This document shows, piece after piece, positions 48,170 to 57,839 of a stretch of 64,000 nt of DNA. Both the position numbers and the translations under genes were made by a program. How positions within the stretch are numbered: position 1 is the first letter of the stretch; the number at the start of each line of letters is the position of its first letter. A model generated the notes under the pieces. The model was given only the letters and a program-made list of their open reading frames with translations, did no database searches and was not told the DNA's origin. The stretch comes from Oceanobacillus neutriphilus (GTDB lineage: Bacteria > Bacillota > Bacilli > Bacillales > Amphibacillaceae). The DNA lies in contig NZ_BMLW01000002.1 of NCBI RefSeq assembly GCF_014645515.1, forward strand, positions 310,001 to 374,000, given 5' to 3'.

Positions 48170-48919
48170 TCATTCCTCCATAAAAGCAGTGATTGCCTGA
48201 TTTAACGCTTCAGAATGTGTCAGGGTCAGGATATGATCAGCATTTGGTATTTCAATAAAATTGATATTTGGAATTTTTCTAAAGTGTTCAAGAGCAAGAA
48301 AATTTTCAGGTAAATCCTTTTCGCCAATAATAAATAAAGTTTTGGCAGTCAACTCTTCTAATCGGTCAATGGCAGGCGGATTGGGCCATATCATTTCAAA
48401 AGCAGGTCCACCCAACACTCGTTGAAACTGATCTTGAAGCATTTGTGTGGCAAGATTTCTTTGCGGACTATGGATAACGACTTGATACATTGGAGAATGC
48501 AGCATCAAATCTATCATCTTCTCCACATCCGGGGCAGCCCCCATCACCTTTTGCATTATTTGCTCATATTCTGTGTAACCTTGAAATCCTGATAAAGCAG
48601 GAGCAATTAAAACAAGGTTTGTGACTTTTTCCGGATAAGTTAAAGCGAATTCAGTTGCAATTTGCCCACCAATGGAATGACCGATGATGGTTGGCTTATC
48701 AAGCTCAAGCTCATCTATAAAAAAACGCATATCTTCCACATAGTTAACTTGGTCTTTCGGAGTTGGTGATTGACCAACACCTCGACCATCAACAGTAATT
48801 ACCTGATAATGCTTAGCCAGTAGAGGTGCCAAGTAATTCCATTCTCGCAAATCAGTACCTCCGCCGTGGATCAGAACAACTGGATGTCCATTACCTTTAA
48901 TTTCATAGTACAAATCCAT
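48170..48919 (-). CDS. Alpha/beta hydrolase
   Basis: Hydrolase of 249 aa. The oxyanion motif is VVLIHGGGTDLREW, the nucleophile Ser in IIGHSIGGQIA, the acid in IIGEKDLPENF and the His in NADHILTL. I start at MDLYYEIKG, six bases after GGAGGG. This is the large lactonase/esterase/haloperoxidase-like group; substrate not determinable. It is the first gene of a two-gene operon with TetR. Confidence 0.85.
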   Translation of the reverse strand: MDLYYEIKGNGHPVVLIHGGGTDLREWNYLAPLLAKHYQVITVDGRGVGQSPTPKDQVNYVEDMRFFIDELELDKPTIIGHSIGGQIATEFALTYPEKVTNLVLIAPALSGFQGYTEYEQIMQKVMGAAPDVEKMIDLMLHSPMYQVVIHSPQRNLATQMLQDQFQRVLGGPAFEMIWPNPPAIDRLEELTAKTLFIIGEKDLPENFLALEHFRKIPNINFIEIPNADHILTLTHSEALNQAITAFMEE

Positions 48920-49148
48920 TAAAATCCCTCCATCAAGTTCAAGTTTACCCATATTTTATCTTTGAATGGTCGTTAAGTCAATAGAAAATAATTTACTTTC
49001 AAGATAATTAAATGCTTGGGAATGCAGGGATTGACCTTTTGAAATTGAAGTGATTTACAATATATCATCAAGACTATAAAATAACTTTTCAATTTCTTTA
49101 ATTTTTTATTCAATCGGTTTAAGAATCTGTTGTTCCAGCGTTACATTA

Positions 49149-49451
49149 TTAATTTGTACATATGAAAGATGTATCAATAATTGTTTTCACCTTTCTTATA
49201 TAGCCTTCTGCGGTAATACGTGCATTCACTAATTTTATTTTTTCCTCATGTTCAAAGAATTTTTCCCCAGCTTCATTAGGGAGTATGACTTCAATATCAT
49301 CTGCTCGTTGAACGTCTGAATAGAGATTATAACTACGAGATAGAGTGGTCATTCGTCCATTAATTCGTCGCTGTTCAACTTTGCCTTCTCCTGCATATTC
49401 TAAGTTACCAAATGTTTTTTCCATGTTCGGGATTACATATTTTATTTCCAT
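49149..49451 (-). CDS. YdcP-like (DUF961) protein of an ICE, remnant
   Basis: Protein of 100 aa. NMEKTFGNLEYAGEGKVEQR, SRSYNLYSDVQRADDIEVIL and KLVNARITAEGY are the conserved blocks of DUF961, found in ICEBs1 (YdcP) and Tn916 (Orf22/23). I start at MEIKYVIPNM with GAGGA eight bases upstream; the longer frame lacks a site. No other conjugation genes follow, so this is a leftover of an integrative element. Tn916-like regulator debris lies 0.7 kb away. Confidence 0.8.
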   Translation of the reverse strand: MEIKYVIPNMEKTFGNLEYAGEGKVEQRRINGRMTTLSRSYNLYSDVQRADDIEVILPNEAGEKFFEHEEKIKLVNARITAEGYIRKVKTIIDTSFICTN

Positions 49452-49633
49452 TAAATCGTCCTCATTTCTTTTTGAATTTTTTATTTTAATTAACAATTTG
49501 TGCGATAAAACAGGAGGATATCTTGAATAAAAATAAGACATACAAGTCACTCCTAAAATTTGTTTTATATTACATGTCAAACGAATTTTAATTTGTTATA
49601 ATATCCTTTATTAATAAAAAAGGGGAGATATAT

Positions 49634-50146
49634 GTGCTTCGTTTAAAAAAATGCACTATAGATGATATAGAGTTATTACAACAGGTTTCTATTGATACAT
49701 TTGTAGATACATTTGGTCCGTATAACACAGAAGAAAATACTACCTTGTACATAAATCATTCTCTATCTATTGAATCTTTGACTGAACAATTAAATGATAA
49801 AAATTCATTTTTTTATTTCGCTTTTAACCATCAAGAATTAATCGGTTATGTTAAATTGAATACGGATAGTGCTCAGAGTAAGATCAATATAGAAAATATT
49901 ATTGAAATTGAGAGAATTTACTTGTTAAAAGATATGCAAAGTAAAGGGTTGGGACAGGTAATTTTAGATAAAATTGTTGAGATTGCTAAGGAATTAAATA
50001 AAGCATATATATGGCTCGCTGTATGGAAAGAAAATAAAGGTGCTATTTCGTTCTATGAAAAAAATCAATTTCACCAAATTGATACGATTAATTTTCCTTT
50101 CGGTAACGATATGCAGACTGGACTCGTTATGAAAAAAGTACTGTAG
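49634..50146 (+). CDS. paiA: PaiA-type polyamine N-acetyltransferase
   Basis: GNAT enzyme of 170 aa. DTFGPYNTEENTTLYINHSL, FYFAFNHQELIGYVKLN, EIERIYLLKDMQSKGLGQV and YIWLAVWKENKGAISFYEKN follow the B. subtilis PaiA pattern closely; that enzyme acetylates spermidine/spermine. The start is GTG, five bases after AGGGGAGA. It sits between two fragments of an ICE-like element, so it may have arrived or been bracketed by insertion. Confidence 0.85.
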   Translation: MLRLKKCTIDDIELLQQVSIDTFVDTFGPYNTEENTTLYINHSLSIESLTEQLNDKNSFFYFAFNHQELIGYVKLNTDSAQSKINIENIIEIERIYLLKDMQSKGLGQVILDKIVEIAKELNKAYIWLAVWKENKGAISFYEKNQFHQIDTINFPFGNDMQTGLVMKKVL

Positions 50147-50199
50147 TTTAATTGAAAGAAATAGTTCTATTGACTCCTGTTCATCTCGCAGCTTTCTCA

Positions 50200-50338
50200 T
50201 GGATAAACTGGTAATATAACTGTCACAGTGTTTCACTACATGCCTTAACGTCGCTTCGGCTTCACCCGCGTTTGCAGCGATAATTATCGGATACGGCAAC
50301 AAACCACGTTCATCATTTTGAATGCTTATATTATTCAT
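50200..50338 (-). pseudogene. Tn916 Orf8-like HTH protein, truncated
   Basis: The frame MNNISIQNDERGLLPYPIII, AANAGEAEATLRHVVKHCDS, YITSLSMRKLRDE matches the N-terminal ~45 residues of the small HTH protein encoded beside the sigma-like regulator in Tn916-type elements. Beyond about 50200 similarity stops and the frame runs against paiA. Its ATG overlaps the stop of the upstream sigma-like gene, the natural arrangement. Confidence 0.75.
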
Positions 50339-50575
50339 CCCATTCTTGCATGTTCCTCCAAAAATCGTTTTAGCCGTTTTAAAGCACTGGTTCGTCGATA
50401 ATGCACAGTTCGACGAGGTACAATCAGTCGTTGACTAATTTCCTCATCAGATAAATGAAGAAAATAGTATAAGAGGACAAGATTACGCTTCTCTTCTGAT
50501 AATGAGTGCATGGCTTCTGCTAGTAATTTTGTCGTAATTTTCTTATCTACAATTATGTTTGAATGCGTCTGTTTA
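50337..50575 (-). pseudogene. Tn916 Orf7-like sigma factor, C-terminal remnant
   Basis: A minus-strand frame ITTKLLAEAMHSLSEEKRNL, VLLYYFLHLSDEEISQRLIV, PRRTVHYRRTSALKRLKRFL is region 4 of the sigma-70-like regulator of Tn916-family conjugative transposons. Upstream the frame meets two TAG stops near 50575, and only scraps of the N-terminal part can be traced. The gene is dead. Confidence 0.8.
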
Positions 50576-50710
50576 ATCTACTAAAGTCTTCTACTAATGT
50601 GATCTCAATTGGAAGTTTTGCTTATTTCACCTGTTTTGAAGAAGATAGTCAAGTGGATAAACTGTCATGCCAAACCAACAATTACTACTCTTTTTTATTC
50701 ATTAAGAAGC

Positions 50711-51637
50711 TCATTTCATTTTCTTTAGTACCACATTTGCTAATGTTTCAATAAATTCTGGACGAGCGTTCGGCATTTCCGGACGATAGTAGTTTGCTCC
50801 AATCTCATCACAGACTACCCTACATTCATAATCATTATCATATAAAACTTCAAGGTGATCTGCCACAAAGCCGACAGGTGTATAAACAAATGCTTTGTAT
50901 CCTTCTTTATTATATAATTCGCGAGTTAGATCCTGAACGTCCGGTCCAAGCCAAGGGTCTGGAGTGTTTCCCTCACTTTGCCAGCCTACTTCATAATTTT
51001 TTACATCTGCAGCTTCTGCTATTAATTGTGCTGTTTCCTCTAATTGCTGTTTATATGGATCTCCATGTTGCAGAATTTTTTCTGGCAGACTATGAGCAGA
51101 TACGATTAATACAGTATTATTTTTTTCTTCTGCTGACATTTCCGCAAAGGTATTTTGCACGCCTTTTGCCCAGAAATCAATAAACCCAGGTTCTGTATAC
51201 CAATCTTGAACAGACTCAATTTTTATACCGTATTTTTCAGCTGTACTATTTGCACGTTCATTATACAATTTCACGCTAAGTGTAGAGTAGTGTGGCGCTA
51301 AAACGATAGAAACTGCTGCTTCTATACCATCTTTTGCCATTTCTTCTACGGCATTCTCAATAAATGGAGCAATATGTTTTAAACCGATGTAAGCTTTAAA
51401 TTCATATTCATCTTGTAATTCATTCAATTTATTTTCTAATGCGTGCGTTTGTTCTTTGGTTACTTTTTCCAAAGGTGAGATGCCTCCAATTGCTTCATAC
51501 CGATCTTTTAAATCCTGTAGCGCATCTGGCTCCGGCCTTCTGCCATGACGAATATGCGTGTAATATGGTTCAATATCTTCTTCCTTATACGGCGTACCGT
51601 ATGCCATTACTAATAATCCTAATTTCTTCTTTTTCAT
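50711..51637 (-). CDS. hemH: Coproporphyrin/protoporphyrin ferrochelatase
   Basis: Ferrochelatase of 308 aa that inserts iron into the haem precursor. The N-terminus is [20 protein letters not shown], then [12 protein letters not shown]; the active-site His is in [10 protein letters not shown] and the second motif is [17 protein letters not shown] with [12 protein letters not shown] start at MKKKKLG, eight bases after GAGGTG. It is apart from other hem genes here; weak Fur-like AT patterns occur upstream near 51725. Confidence 0.93.
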   Translation of the reverse strand: MKKKKLGLLVMAYGTPYKEEDIEPYYTHIRHGRRPEPDALQDLKDRYEAIGGISPLEKVTKEQTHALENKLNELQDEYEFKAYIGLKHIAPFIENAVEEMAKDGIEAAVSIVLAPHYSTLSVKLYNERANSTAEKYGIKIESVQDWYTEPGFIDFWAKGVQNTFAEMSAEEKNNTVLIVSAHSLPEKILQHGDPYKQQLEETAQLIAEAADVKNYEVGWQSEGNTPDPWLGPDVQDLTRELYNKEGYKAFVYTPVGFVADHLEVLYDNDYECRVVCDEIGANYYRPEMPNARPEFIETLANVVLKKMK

Positions 51638-51839
51638 TTCCAATACACCTCGTTACGTTTTGTTGTTCAAAAGTTAGAAAATAAGTCTGCTTTTCAAGGA
51701 AAGACATAACTTTCAATTTTCTAATATGATTATCTTTATCTTGTGTAGTAGCCTAATTAGTGTATCTTGCTTTCATGGTGATTCTGGGAAGATATTATGA
51801 GCCCACTTAATCCATTGAAATTCATCAAGGAACGATAAG

Positions 51840-52205
51840 CTAAAAACTAATGATTTTGGCAGCAATCAATACAACCAAGACTAAAGCAATAATAAATTGA
51901 GTCCAATAACTTTTTGTAGAAGGACCGCTTTCCTTTCTTACAACTGATTTAGAAAGAATTAGTTCCATCATCCATATAAGCCATAGTGCTAAAATACCTT
52001 TGATAACATACAACCATGGGAAGTTGAGCGTAATTAACATTCCAAACCCAGAAATAATCATAATTACATAAAACAGACGTAATATCATTTGTGTTATTTT
52101 TTTACCCTTAGGTTTTCCCATTTTCAATAAGATAAATGAAATGATAAAAAGCAAGATAGTGATTTCCCACAAGCCTGAATGTGATTGAAATAACATATTA
52201 TACAT
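51840..52205 (-). CDS. yisL: YisL/DUF1516 membrane protein
   Basis: Small membrane protein of 121 aa with four helices (about 10-27, 40-60, 65-86 and 100-118), the DUF1516 layout of B. subtilis YisL, whose role is unknown. I start at MYNMLFQSHSG, nine bases after AGGAGG. A Fur-box-like sequence lies about 100 bp upstream, after the MFS stop. Confidence 0.8.
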   Translation of the reverse strand: MYNMLFQSHSGLWEITILLFIISFILLKMGKPKGKKITQMILRLFYVIMIISGFGMLITLNFPWLYVIKGILALWLIWMMELILSKSVVRKESGPSTKSYWTQFIIALVLVVLIAAKIISF

Positions 52206-52301
52206 CTTTATCATCCTCCTCAATAATAATTTTATAGCTATCCGCTATTAGTTTTTACTGTATATACACCCTGTTTTGATAACCATCATGTTACCACCCA
52301 A

Positions 52302-52316
52302 AATGATAATGATTTA
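52302..52316. promoter_or_regulatory. Fur-box-like sequence
   Basis: AATGATAATGATTTAGA contains the TGATAAT-N-ATT core of the Fur 7-1-7 box, with a weaker right half. It lies between the MFS stop and yisL, so yisL would be the target. Confidence 0.4.
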
Positions 52317-52323
52317 GATAGAT

Positions 52324-53706
52324 TTAAGCATTATGTCTATTTTTAAGGGATTCATCATCTACTCGCATTTTCTGTCTTTTTGTCACTGATTTCTCCAAAG
52401 CAAGCATTACCATTGCCAATATCACCGTAATGGCCGCAAGAATGAAAGCATTGCTGTATGAAGGATGAGCAGACCCGTTTAACATATTCCATTGTCCACT
52501 ATTGAGTTCAAGAAAACGGCTAAACAATGCCGAGCCAATTGCTGCACCTAAAAAAATCATAAAGGTGAATAACCCTGTACCCGTACCAGCTTCATTGGGC
52601 TGTAAAATTTCTGATATGCGATTGGTAAGAGCCGATTGATTCGCAGTAAAGCCTAAGCATACAACAATTAGCAGTACAGATATCCAAATCGGAGAGCCTC
52701 CAACGATTGTGGAAAGAGCCAGAAAAACAATGGTCATGCAGATAAAGCTTAATTGGTTCATAAACCGATTTCCCCGTTTAGCAATTAATAATCCAATCTG
52801 CGAACCTAAAATGATTGTCATCACCCCTCCTGGAAACAAAACAAGACCAATCAAACTAGTTGACATTCCATTTACCTCTGCAAGCATTAAAGGAAGAATG
52901 AAAATCCCTGCCATATAAGCAATGGAGTTTAATAAACCCATGAAAAGGACGAGACTAAATGGGACATTTTTCAATATGTCAATTTTAATAAATGGCTCGT
53001 TTACACGTTGAGCTTGCCAGGCGAACAGAACAAAAAAGACTAAAGCAAGGATCAATAGCCAAGCTGTCACATTAATTCCCATCAAAAGAGACGTAATCGC
53101 TAGCATGAATAAAATGGCTCCCACATAATCAAAACGCCTGCCTGTCTTGACTTCCTCTTTCGGTGCATATTTAAGATAAAATGGAAGCGTAATTAAACTT
53201 AAAAACGATATCAAAAATAAACTGCCCCATCCGAAAGAATCTGTTAAAAATCCACCCAACATCGGACCAATTGCACTACCTAGCGACACCATAGCAAACA
53301 CCATGCCAAGCGCATAACCGCGTTTTTCTTCTGGATAATATCGTGCGACAGCTACTAGACTTAACGTAGGAAGAGTCCCTCCTCCTATCCCCTGAAGGAT
53401 TCGGGCCGCAATGATGAATGAATAGTTCGGGCTCATGAACCCAATCAAAGAACCCGTCATAAAAATAGCTAATCCGATAACAAACAAGTGACGGATCGGA
53501 TATCTATCAGACATTTTTCCAATAACAACTGCTGCAATACCGTTGAACAAACTGAAAATAGCTGTAATCCAGCTTACTTCAGAAGGTGTTAAAGCAAATA
53601 CCTTTCTGAATTCCGGAATCGCAACATTCATCATGGTTACGTTCATTGCATTAAACAAAACCATATAACACATGGAAAAAAGTAATAACTTTTGTTTTTT
53701 TGTCAT
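52324..53706 (-). CDS. MFS multidrug transporter (14 TM, DHA2 type)
   Basis: Antiporter of 460 aa with fourteen helices, the QacA/EmrB/TetL architecture. Visible motifs are MNVAIPEF early, GKMSDRYPIRHL (motif A), RILQGIGGG and LGSAIGPMLGGFLTDSFGW (motif C). The length equals TetL, but the sequence is not close enough to claim tetracycline. There is no regulator beside it. Confidence 0.83.
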   Translation of the reverse strand: MTKKQKLLLFSMCYMVLFNAMNVTMMNVAIPEFRKVFALTPSEVSWITAIFSLFNGIAAVVIGKMSDRYPIRHLFVIGLAIFMTGSLIGFMSPNYSFIIAARILQGIGGGTLPTLSLVAVARYYPEEKRGYALGMVFAMVSLGSAIGPMLGGFLTDSFGWGSLFLISFLSLITLPFYLKYAPKEEVKTGRRFDYVGAILFMLAITSLLMGINVTAWLLILALVFFVLFAWQAQRVNEPFIKIDILKNVPFSLVLFMGLLNSIAYMAGIFILPLMLAEVNGMSTSLIGLVLFPGGVMTIILGSQIGLLIAKRGNRFMNQLSFICMTIVFLALSTIVGGSPIWISVLLIVVCLGFTANQSALTNRISEILQPNEAGTGTGLFTFMIFLGAAIGSALFSRFLELNSGQWNMLNGSAHPSYSNAFILAAITVILAMVMLALEKSVTKRQKMRVDDESLKNRHNA

Positions 53707-53961
53707 TTTTATTCCCTCTTATCTAACTTAAAAAATAATCCTCAGTTTCTGAAAATACAATATTAATCTACCTTTCAAATAGTAGAAACAATCACTTAGG
53801 GATTAAAGACATATATATTTTATGAATTTTTATCATCCCTATTTTTTTGTTCAATATAAAATCCCCATTCGTTTTATATTACGGTCACCTTTTCCTTAAG
53901 GTAATTATTATGCGTTAAGGCAACATAATGATATAGCCATCTAATTTTTAAATGAGGGAAG

Positions 53962-53989
53962 TCCCGCTACACATGATACTGTAACGGGA
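53962..53989 (-). terminator. Terminator-like hairpin after sufB
   Basis: TCCCGCTACA pairs with TGTAACGGGA (one mismatch) across 8 bases, about 15 bp past the sufB stop. The T-tract on the minus strand is weak. Confidence 0.55.
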
Positions 53990-54002
53990 TTTATTAAAAG
54001 TA

Positions 54003-55400
54003 TTATCCGATGGAACCTTCCATTTCGAAGCTGATCAATCTATTCATCTCTACTGCATATTCCATTGGAAGTTCCTTTGTAAATGGTTCAATAAAGCCCA
54101 TTACAATCATTTCTGTTGCTTCTACTTCTGTTAAACCGCGACTCATTAGATAGAAAAGCTGTTCCTCAGATACTTTAGAAACTTTTGCTTCGTGCTCTAA
54201 AGAAATATTGTCGTTTAGAATTTCATTGTATGGGATCGTATCCGAAGTAGATTCGTTATCCATTATTAGTGTATCGCACTCAATATTGGAACGAGCCCCC
54301 TCCGCTTTACGTCCAAAGTGTACTAAACCACGATAAGATACTTTCCCACCTTGTTTAGAAATAGATTTAGAAACAATAGTAGAAGACGTATTTGGAGCCA
54401 AGTGATGCATTTTTGCACCAGCGTCTTGTAATTGTCCTTTTCCTGCTAAAGCGATAGAAAGTGTATTTCCTCGTGCACCTTCTCCTTTTAGAAGGATGGA
54501 TGGATATTTCATCGTCAGCTTGGAACCAATGTTTCCATCAATCCATTCCATTGTTGCATTCGCATCACAAACAGCACGCTTTGTAACAAGGTTATACACA
54601 TTGTTCGCCCAGTTTTGAATTGTAGTATAACGGCAGTAGCCGTCTTTCTTAACAATAATTTCTACAACAGCACTATGAAGAGAGTTTGTTGTATAAACTG
54701 GTGCTGTACAGCCCTCTACATAGTGTACAGATGCTTCTTCATCAACAACGATAAGCGTACGTTCAAACTGTCCCATATTTTCGGAGTTAATACGGAAATA
54801 AGCTTGTAATGGCGTTGTTGCTTTTACGCCTTTTGGTACATAAATAAATGAACCGCCAGACCATACCGCAGAATTTAATGCAGCGAATTTATTATCAGAA
54901 TAAGGAACAATCGTTCCAAAGTATTCTTTAAATAGTTCTTCGTTTTCTTTCAGTGCAGTGTCTGTATCTTTAAATACAATACCAAGCTCTTGAAGATCTT
55001 CTTTTAAGCTGTGGTAAACAACCTCTGATTCATATTGTGCAGATACACCAGCAAGATATTTTTGTTCAGCCTCTGGTATACCCAGCTTATCAAAAGTCTG
55101 CTTAATCTCTGCAGGCACTTCCTCCCAGCTTCTTCCTTGCTTTTCAGTGGGCTTGACATAATAAACAATTTCATCAAAGTCTAAACCTGAAAGATCTCCG
55201 CCCCATTGCGGCATTGGACGCTTGTAGAAATGCTCTAATGCCTTTAGACGGTAGTCAAGCATCCACTGCGGCTCTTCCTTCATTTTCGAAATTTCCTTAA
55301 CAATATTTGGCGTTAATCCTTTTTCTGTACGGAAAATAGATACATCTTTATCATGAAATCCATATTTATACTCTTCTATTTCCGGCATATTTTTTGCCAT
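54003..55400 (-). CDS. sufB: SufB, Fe-S cluster scaffold protein
   Basis: SufB of 465 aa, full length for Bacillota. It forms the SufBCD scaffold where Fe-S clusters are built. Conserved blocks include [20 protein letters not shown], the beta-helix region [18 protein letters not shown] with a key Cys, [20 protein letters not shown], and [20 protein letters not shown] with the C-terminal Cys. The operon normally reads sufC-D-S-U-B. Here a 245-bp gap with sufS/sufU remnants separates it from sufD. GGAGG sites and frame are intact. Confidence 0.96.
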   Translation of the reverse strand: MAKNMPEIEEYKYGFHDKDVSIFRTEKGLTPNIVKEISKMKEEPQWMLDYRLKALEHFYKRPMPQWGGDLSGLDFDEIVYYVKPTEKQGRSWEEVPAEIKQTFDKLGIPEAEQKYLAGVSAQYESEVVYHSLKEDLQELGIVFKDTDTALKENEELFKEYFGTIVPYSDNKFAALNSAVWSGGSFIYVPKGVKATTPLQAYFRINSENMGQFERTLIVVDEEASVHYVEGCTAPVYTTNSLHSAVVEIIVKKDGYCRYTTIQNWANNVYNLVTKRAVCDANATMEWIDGNIGSKLTMKYPSILLKGEGARGNTLSIALAGKGQLQDAGAKMHHLAPNTSSTIVSKSISKQGGKVSYRGLVHFGRKAEGARSNIECDTLIMDNESTSDTIPYNEILNDNISLEHEAKVSKVSEEQLFYLMSRGLTEVEATEMIVMGFIEPFTKELPMEYAVEMNRLISFEMEGSIG

Positions 55401-55439
55401 TGTTAATAACCTCCCTTGGACAGAATAAAAGCTTCTGTC

Positions 55440-55517
55440 TTATTTGTTGTGTACACCCTTTTCTATGGCTTTCCGAGCGAGTGTCGCATATTTAATCCTT
55501 GCAGGAAATTGGGAAAC
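55440..55517 (-). pseudogene. sufU: sufU C-terminal remnant
   Basis: The frame VSQFPARIKYATLARKAIEK then GVHNK, stop, is the end of SufU, the sulfur-transfer partner of SufS. In SufU the RIK motif is followed by the third zinc-binding Cys; here it is Tyr, so decay went on after the deletion. Everything upstream of about the last 25 codons is missing. Confidence 0.88.
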
Positions 55518-55538
55518 TACCTATATCTCCCAGCTTTT

Positions 55539-55646
55539 CTGAATCGGCTTTTGCGGAATTGCAGAGGAATGTAAATAAACTAAGAGATGTCCATTTACTT
55601 CCTGGTGAAAAATTGGAAATTATTCTTTAATGGCTTTTATATCCAT
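55539..55646 (-). pseudogene. sufS: sufS N-terminal remnant
   Basis: Directly at the sufD stop (TAATG overlap) the frame reads MDIKAIKE, a TAA where Gln is expected, then FPIFHQEVNGH, LLVYLHSSAIPQKPIQ. It aligns codon by codon with the start of SufS cysteine desulfurase (QFPILHQEVNGHPLVYLD, SAATSQKP), with conserved residues changed (Pro to Leu, Asp to His). After about 36 codons the frame joins sufU debris. The catalytic domain is gone. Confidence 0.9.
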
Positions 55647-56956
55647 TAATAAACTTTCCTTTCAATCACTTGTGTCAATTGTTTACGTACAGACTCAATT
55701 GGAAGTTGAGCCACCACTGGAGCTAAGAAACCATGAATTACTAATCGTTCTGCTTCTTCACGTTCTAGCCCTCTGCTCATAAGATAGTACATTTGCAATG
55801 GATCCACACGGCCTACAGAAGCAGCGTGACCTGCTGTTACGTCATCTTCATCAATCAGAAGAATTGGATTGGCATCTCCACGGGATTTTTCACTTAACAT
55901 CAATACACGGGACTCTTGCTCAGAATTTGCTTTTGTTGCACCATGTTCAATTTTACCAATAGCATTAAAAATGGTTGAGGCAGAACCCTTCATGACGCCA
56001 CGTTGCAGGATATATCCATCTGTTGCTTTACCAAACTGGCGAATGCTGGACGTAAAGTTTTGTGTCTGCTTACCTCGGCCAACAGATACTGCTTTTGCGT
56101 CCGAAGTAGCATTTCTCCCCATCAGGTAGGTAATGTTTTCTGAAACCGTATTTCCGTCATTCATTTGTCCAAGCGCCCAATCAATTCTTGCATCATGCTT
56201 GGCAACACCACGGCGATTCACATAAGTAGTTGTACCTGCTGCAAAGTTATCTACTGCACCATAAGCAACTTGTGCATTATCATGAGCAAATACTTCTGTT
56301 ACAAGATTAGCAACAGTTTCTTCCGTATCATTATGAGAAATATAGTTTTCTACATAAGTGACCGAGCTGCCTTCTTCTGCTACAACAAGCACATGATTTA
56401 ATAGTGCACTGTCGGTATCTTCCTGCCAGAAGACTGCTTGAAGCGGTTCTTTAATCTGTACGTTTCTAGGTACATAAACAAATATGCCGCCATTCATCAG
56501 TGCTCCATGCAGTGCTGTTAAACGGTTCTGATCAACAGCAACAGCATCATTCATATAATATTTTTCTACAAGATCACTGTGCTCGTTCATTGCTGTAAAA
56601 ATATCTGTGAAAATAACACCTTTATCCTGAAGCTCCTGTGATAGACTGTTATATGCAGCTGTTTGATTACGCTGAATATACAGATTCTCCATACTGGCAT
56701 CATCATCAAAATATGCTCTTAACTCTTCAGGCAGTTCATCAATAGAAGTAATTTTTACTGCTTCTTTATTGGAATGCTGGAAATCTGTAAAATTCCAGTT
56801 TGTAATTTTTGTTTTATCTGGTTTCGGCATGTCTAATGAATCAGCCATTTCCAAAGCTTTTGAACGAAGCATAGCCATCCAGCCGGGTTCATTGCGATCT
56901 TTGGAAAATGCTTGAATATATTCTTGATTGAATGGAAGCTTTGTTTCTACAGACAT
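55646..56956 (-). CDS. sufD: SufD, Fe-S scaffold partner
   Basis: SufD of 436 aa, paralogue of SufB and part of the SufBC2D complex. It shows PGWMAMLRSKALEMADSLDM at the N-terminus, the beta-helix NGGIFVYVPRNVQIKEPLQ and C-terminal GHAASVGRVDPLQMYYLMSRGL with the His needed for cluster assembly. Its stop overlaps the start of the sufS remnant by one base, as in complete operons. It begins 17 bp after sufC. Confidence 0.95.
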   Translation of the reverse strand: MSVETKLPFNQEYIQAFSKDRNEPGWMAMLRSKALEMADSLDMPKPDKTKITNWNFTDFQHSNKEAVKITSIDELPEELRAYFDDDASMENLYIQRNQTAAYNSLSQELQDKGVIFTDIFTAMNEHSDLVEKYYMNDAVAVDQNRLTALHGALMNGGIFVYVPRNVQIKEPLQAVFWQEDTDSALLNHVLVVAEEGSSVTYVENYISHNDTEETVANLVTEVFAHDNAQVAYGAVDNFAAGTTTYVNRRGVAKHDARIDWALGQMNDGNTVSENITYLMGRNATSDAKAVSVGRGKQTQNFTSSIRQFGKATDGYILQRGVMKGSASTIFNAIGKIEHGATKANSEQESRVLMLSEKSRGDANPILLIDEDDVTAGHAASVGRVDPLQMYYLMSRGLEREEAERLVIHGFLAPVVAQLPIESVRKQLTQVIERKVY

Positions 56957-56973
56957 GATTACCCCTCCTTACA

Positions 56974-57762
56974 TTATGCGTTTTGTTCTGCAGTTTCTTC
57001 GTCTTCAATTCCTAATTCTTCTTTAATCCACTCATAGCCTTCTGCTTCAAGGCGTTTTGCAAGCTCAGGTCCGTCTGATTTTACAACACGGCCCTGCATC
57101 ATTACGTGAACAAAGTCAGGTGTAATGTAGTTTAATAGACGTTGGTAGTGAGTAATAATTAAGCATCCAAAGTTATCAGAACGCATTTTGTTGATTCCTT
57201 TTGATACTACTTTCAGTGCGTCGATATCAAGTCCTGAATCAATTTCATCAAGGATAGCGATATCTGGCTTTAATTGTAATAATTGTAAGATTTCATTACG
57301 TTTTTTCTCACCGCCAGAGAAACCCTCATTCAGATAACGTGTTGCCATATTTTTATCAATATCAAGGTATTCTAAATCCCAATCTAATTTTTTGATGAAA
57401 TTCATCAAAGGGATTTCATCGCCTTCTTCACGTTTTGCATTAATTGCAGAACGTAAGAAGTCAGAAGTAGTTACACCGCTGATTTCACTTGGGTACTGCA
57501 TTGCTAAAAACAGTCCGACACGAGCACGCTCATCTACTTCCATTTCTAGTACATCTTCCCCATCAAGTTTGATCGTTCCCTCTGTTACCTCATAATTGGG
57601 ATGTCCCATGATTGCAGAAGCCAATGTAGATTTACCTGTACCATTTGGTCCCATGATGGCATGGAACTCCCCACTTTTAACCGTTAGATTCACTCCTTTT
57701 AGTATCTCTTTGTCTTCAATGGATACATGAAGATTCTTAATTTCTAATACTGTACTTGACAT
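56974..57762 (-). CDS. sufC: SufC, Fe-S assembly ATPase
   Basis: ABC-type ATPase of 262 aa. Walker A is GPNGTGKST, the signature is FSGGEKKRNEI, Walker B is IAILDEIDSGLD, all normal for SufC; the C-terminal tail is acidic. It powers remodelling of the SufB-SufD scaffold. It is the first gene of the operon here; GGAGG lies upstream of the ATG. No sufA or iscR is nearby. Confidence 0.95.
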   Translation of the reverse strand: MSSTVLEIKNLHVSIEDKEILKGVNLTVKSGEFHAIMGPNGTGKSTLASAIMGHPNYEVTEGTIKLDGEDVLEMEVDERARVGLFLAMQYPSEISGVTTSDFLRSAINAKREEGDEIPLMNFIKKLDWDLEYLDIDKNMATRYLNEGFSGGEKKRNEILQLLQLKPDIAILDEIDSGLDIDALKVVSKGINKMRSDNFGCLIITHYQRLLNYITPDFVHVMMQGRVVKSDGPELAKRLEAEGYEWIKEELGIEDEETAEQNA

Positions 57763-57839
57763 AAATCATACCTCCAAAACTTTATTTTAAATAAATTGAA
57801 TAAGATAGCTATTCCAATTTCAATCTAAAGATTGAGTGA

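Noticed and set aside
49994-50338. 114-codon minus-strand ORF as a whole gene
   Set aside because: Only the first ~45 codons match the Tn916 HTH protein. The rest is antisense to paiA.
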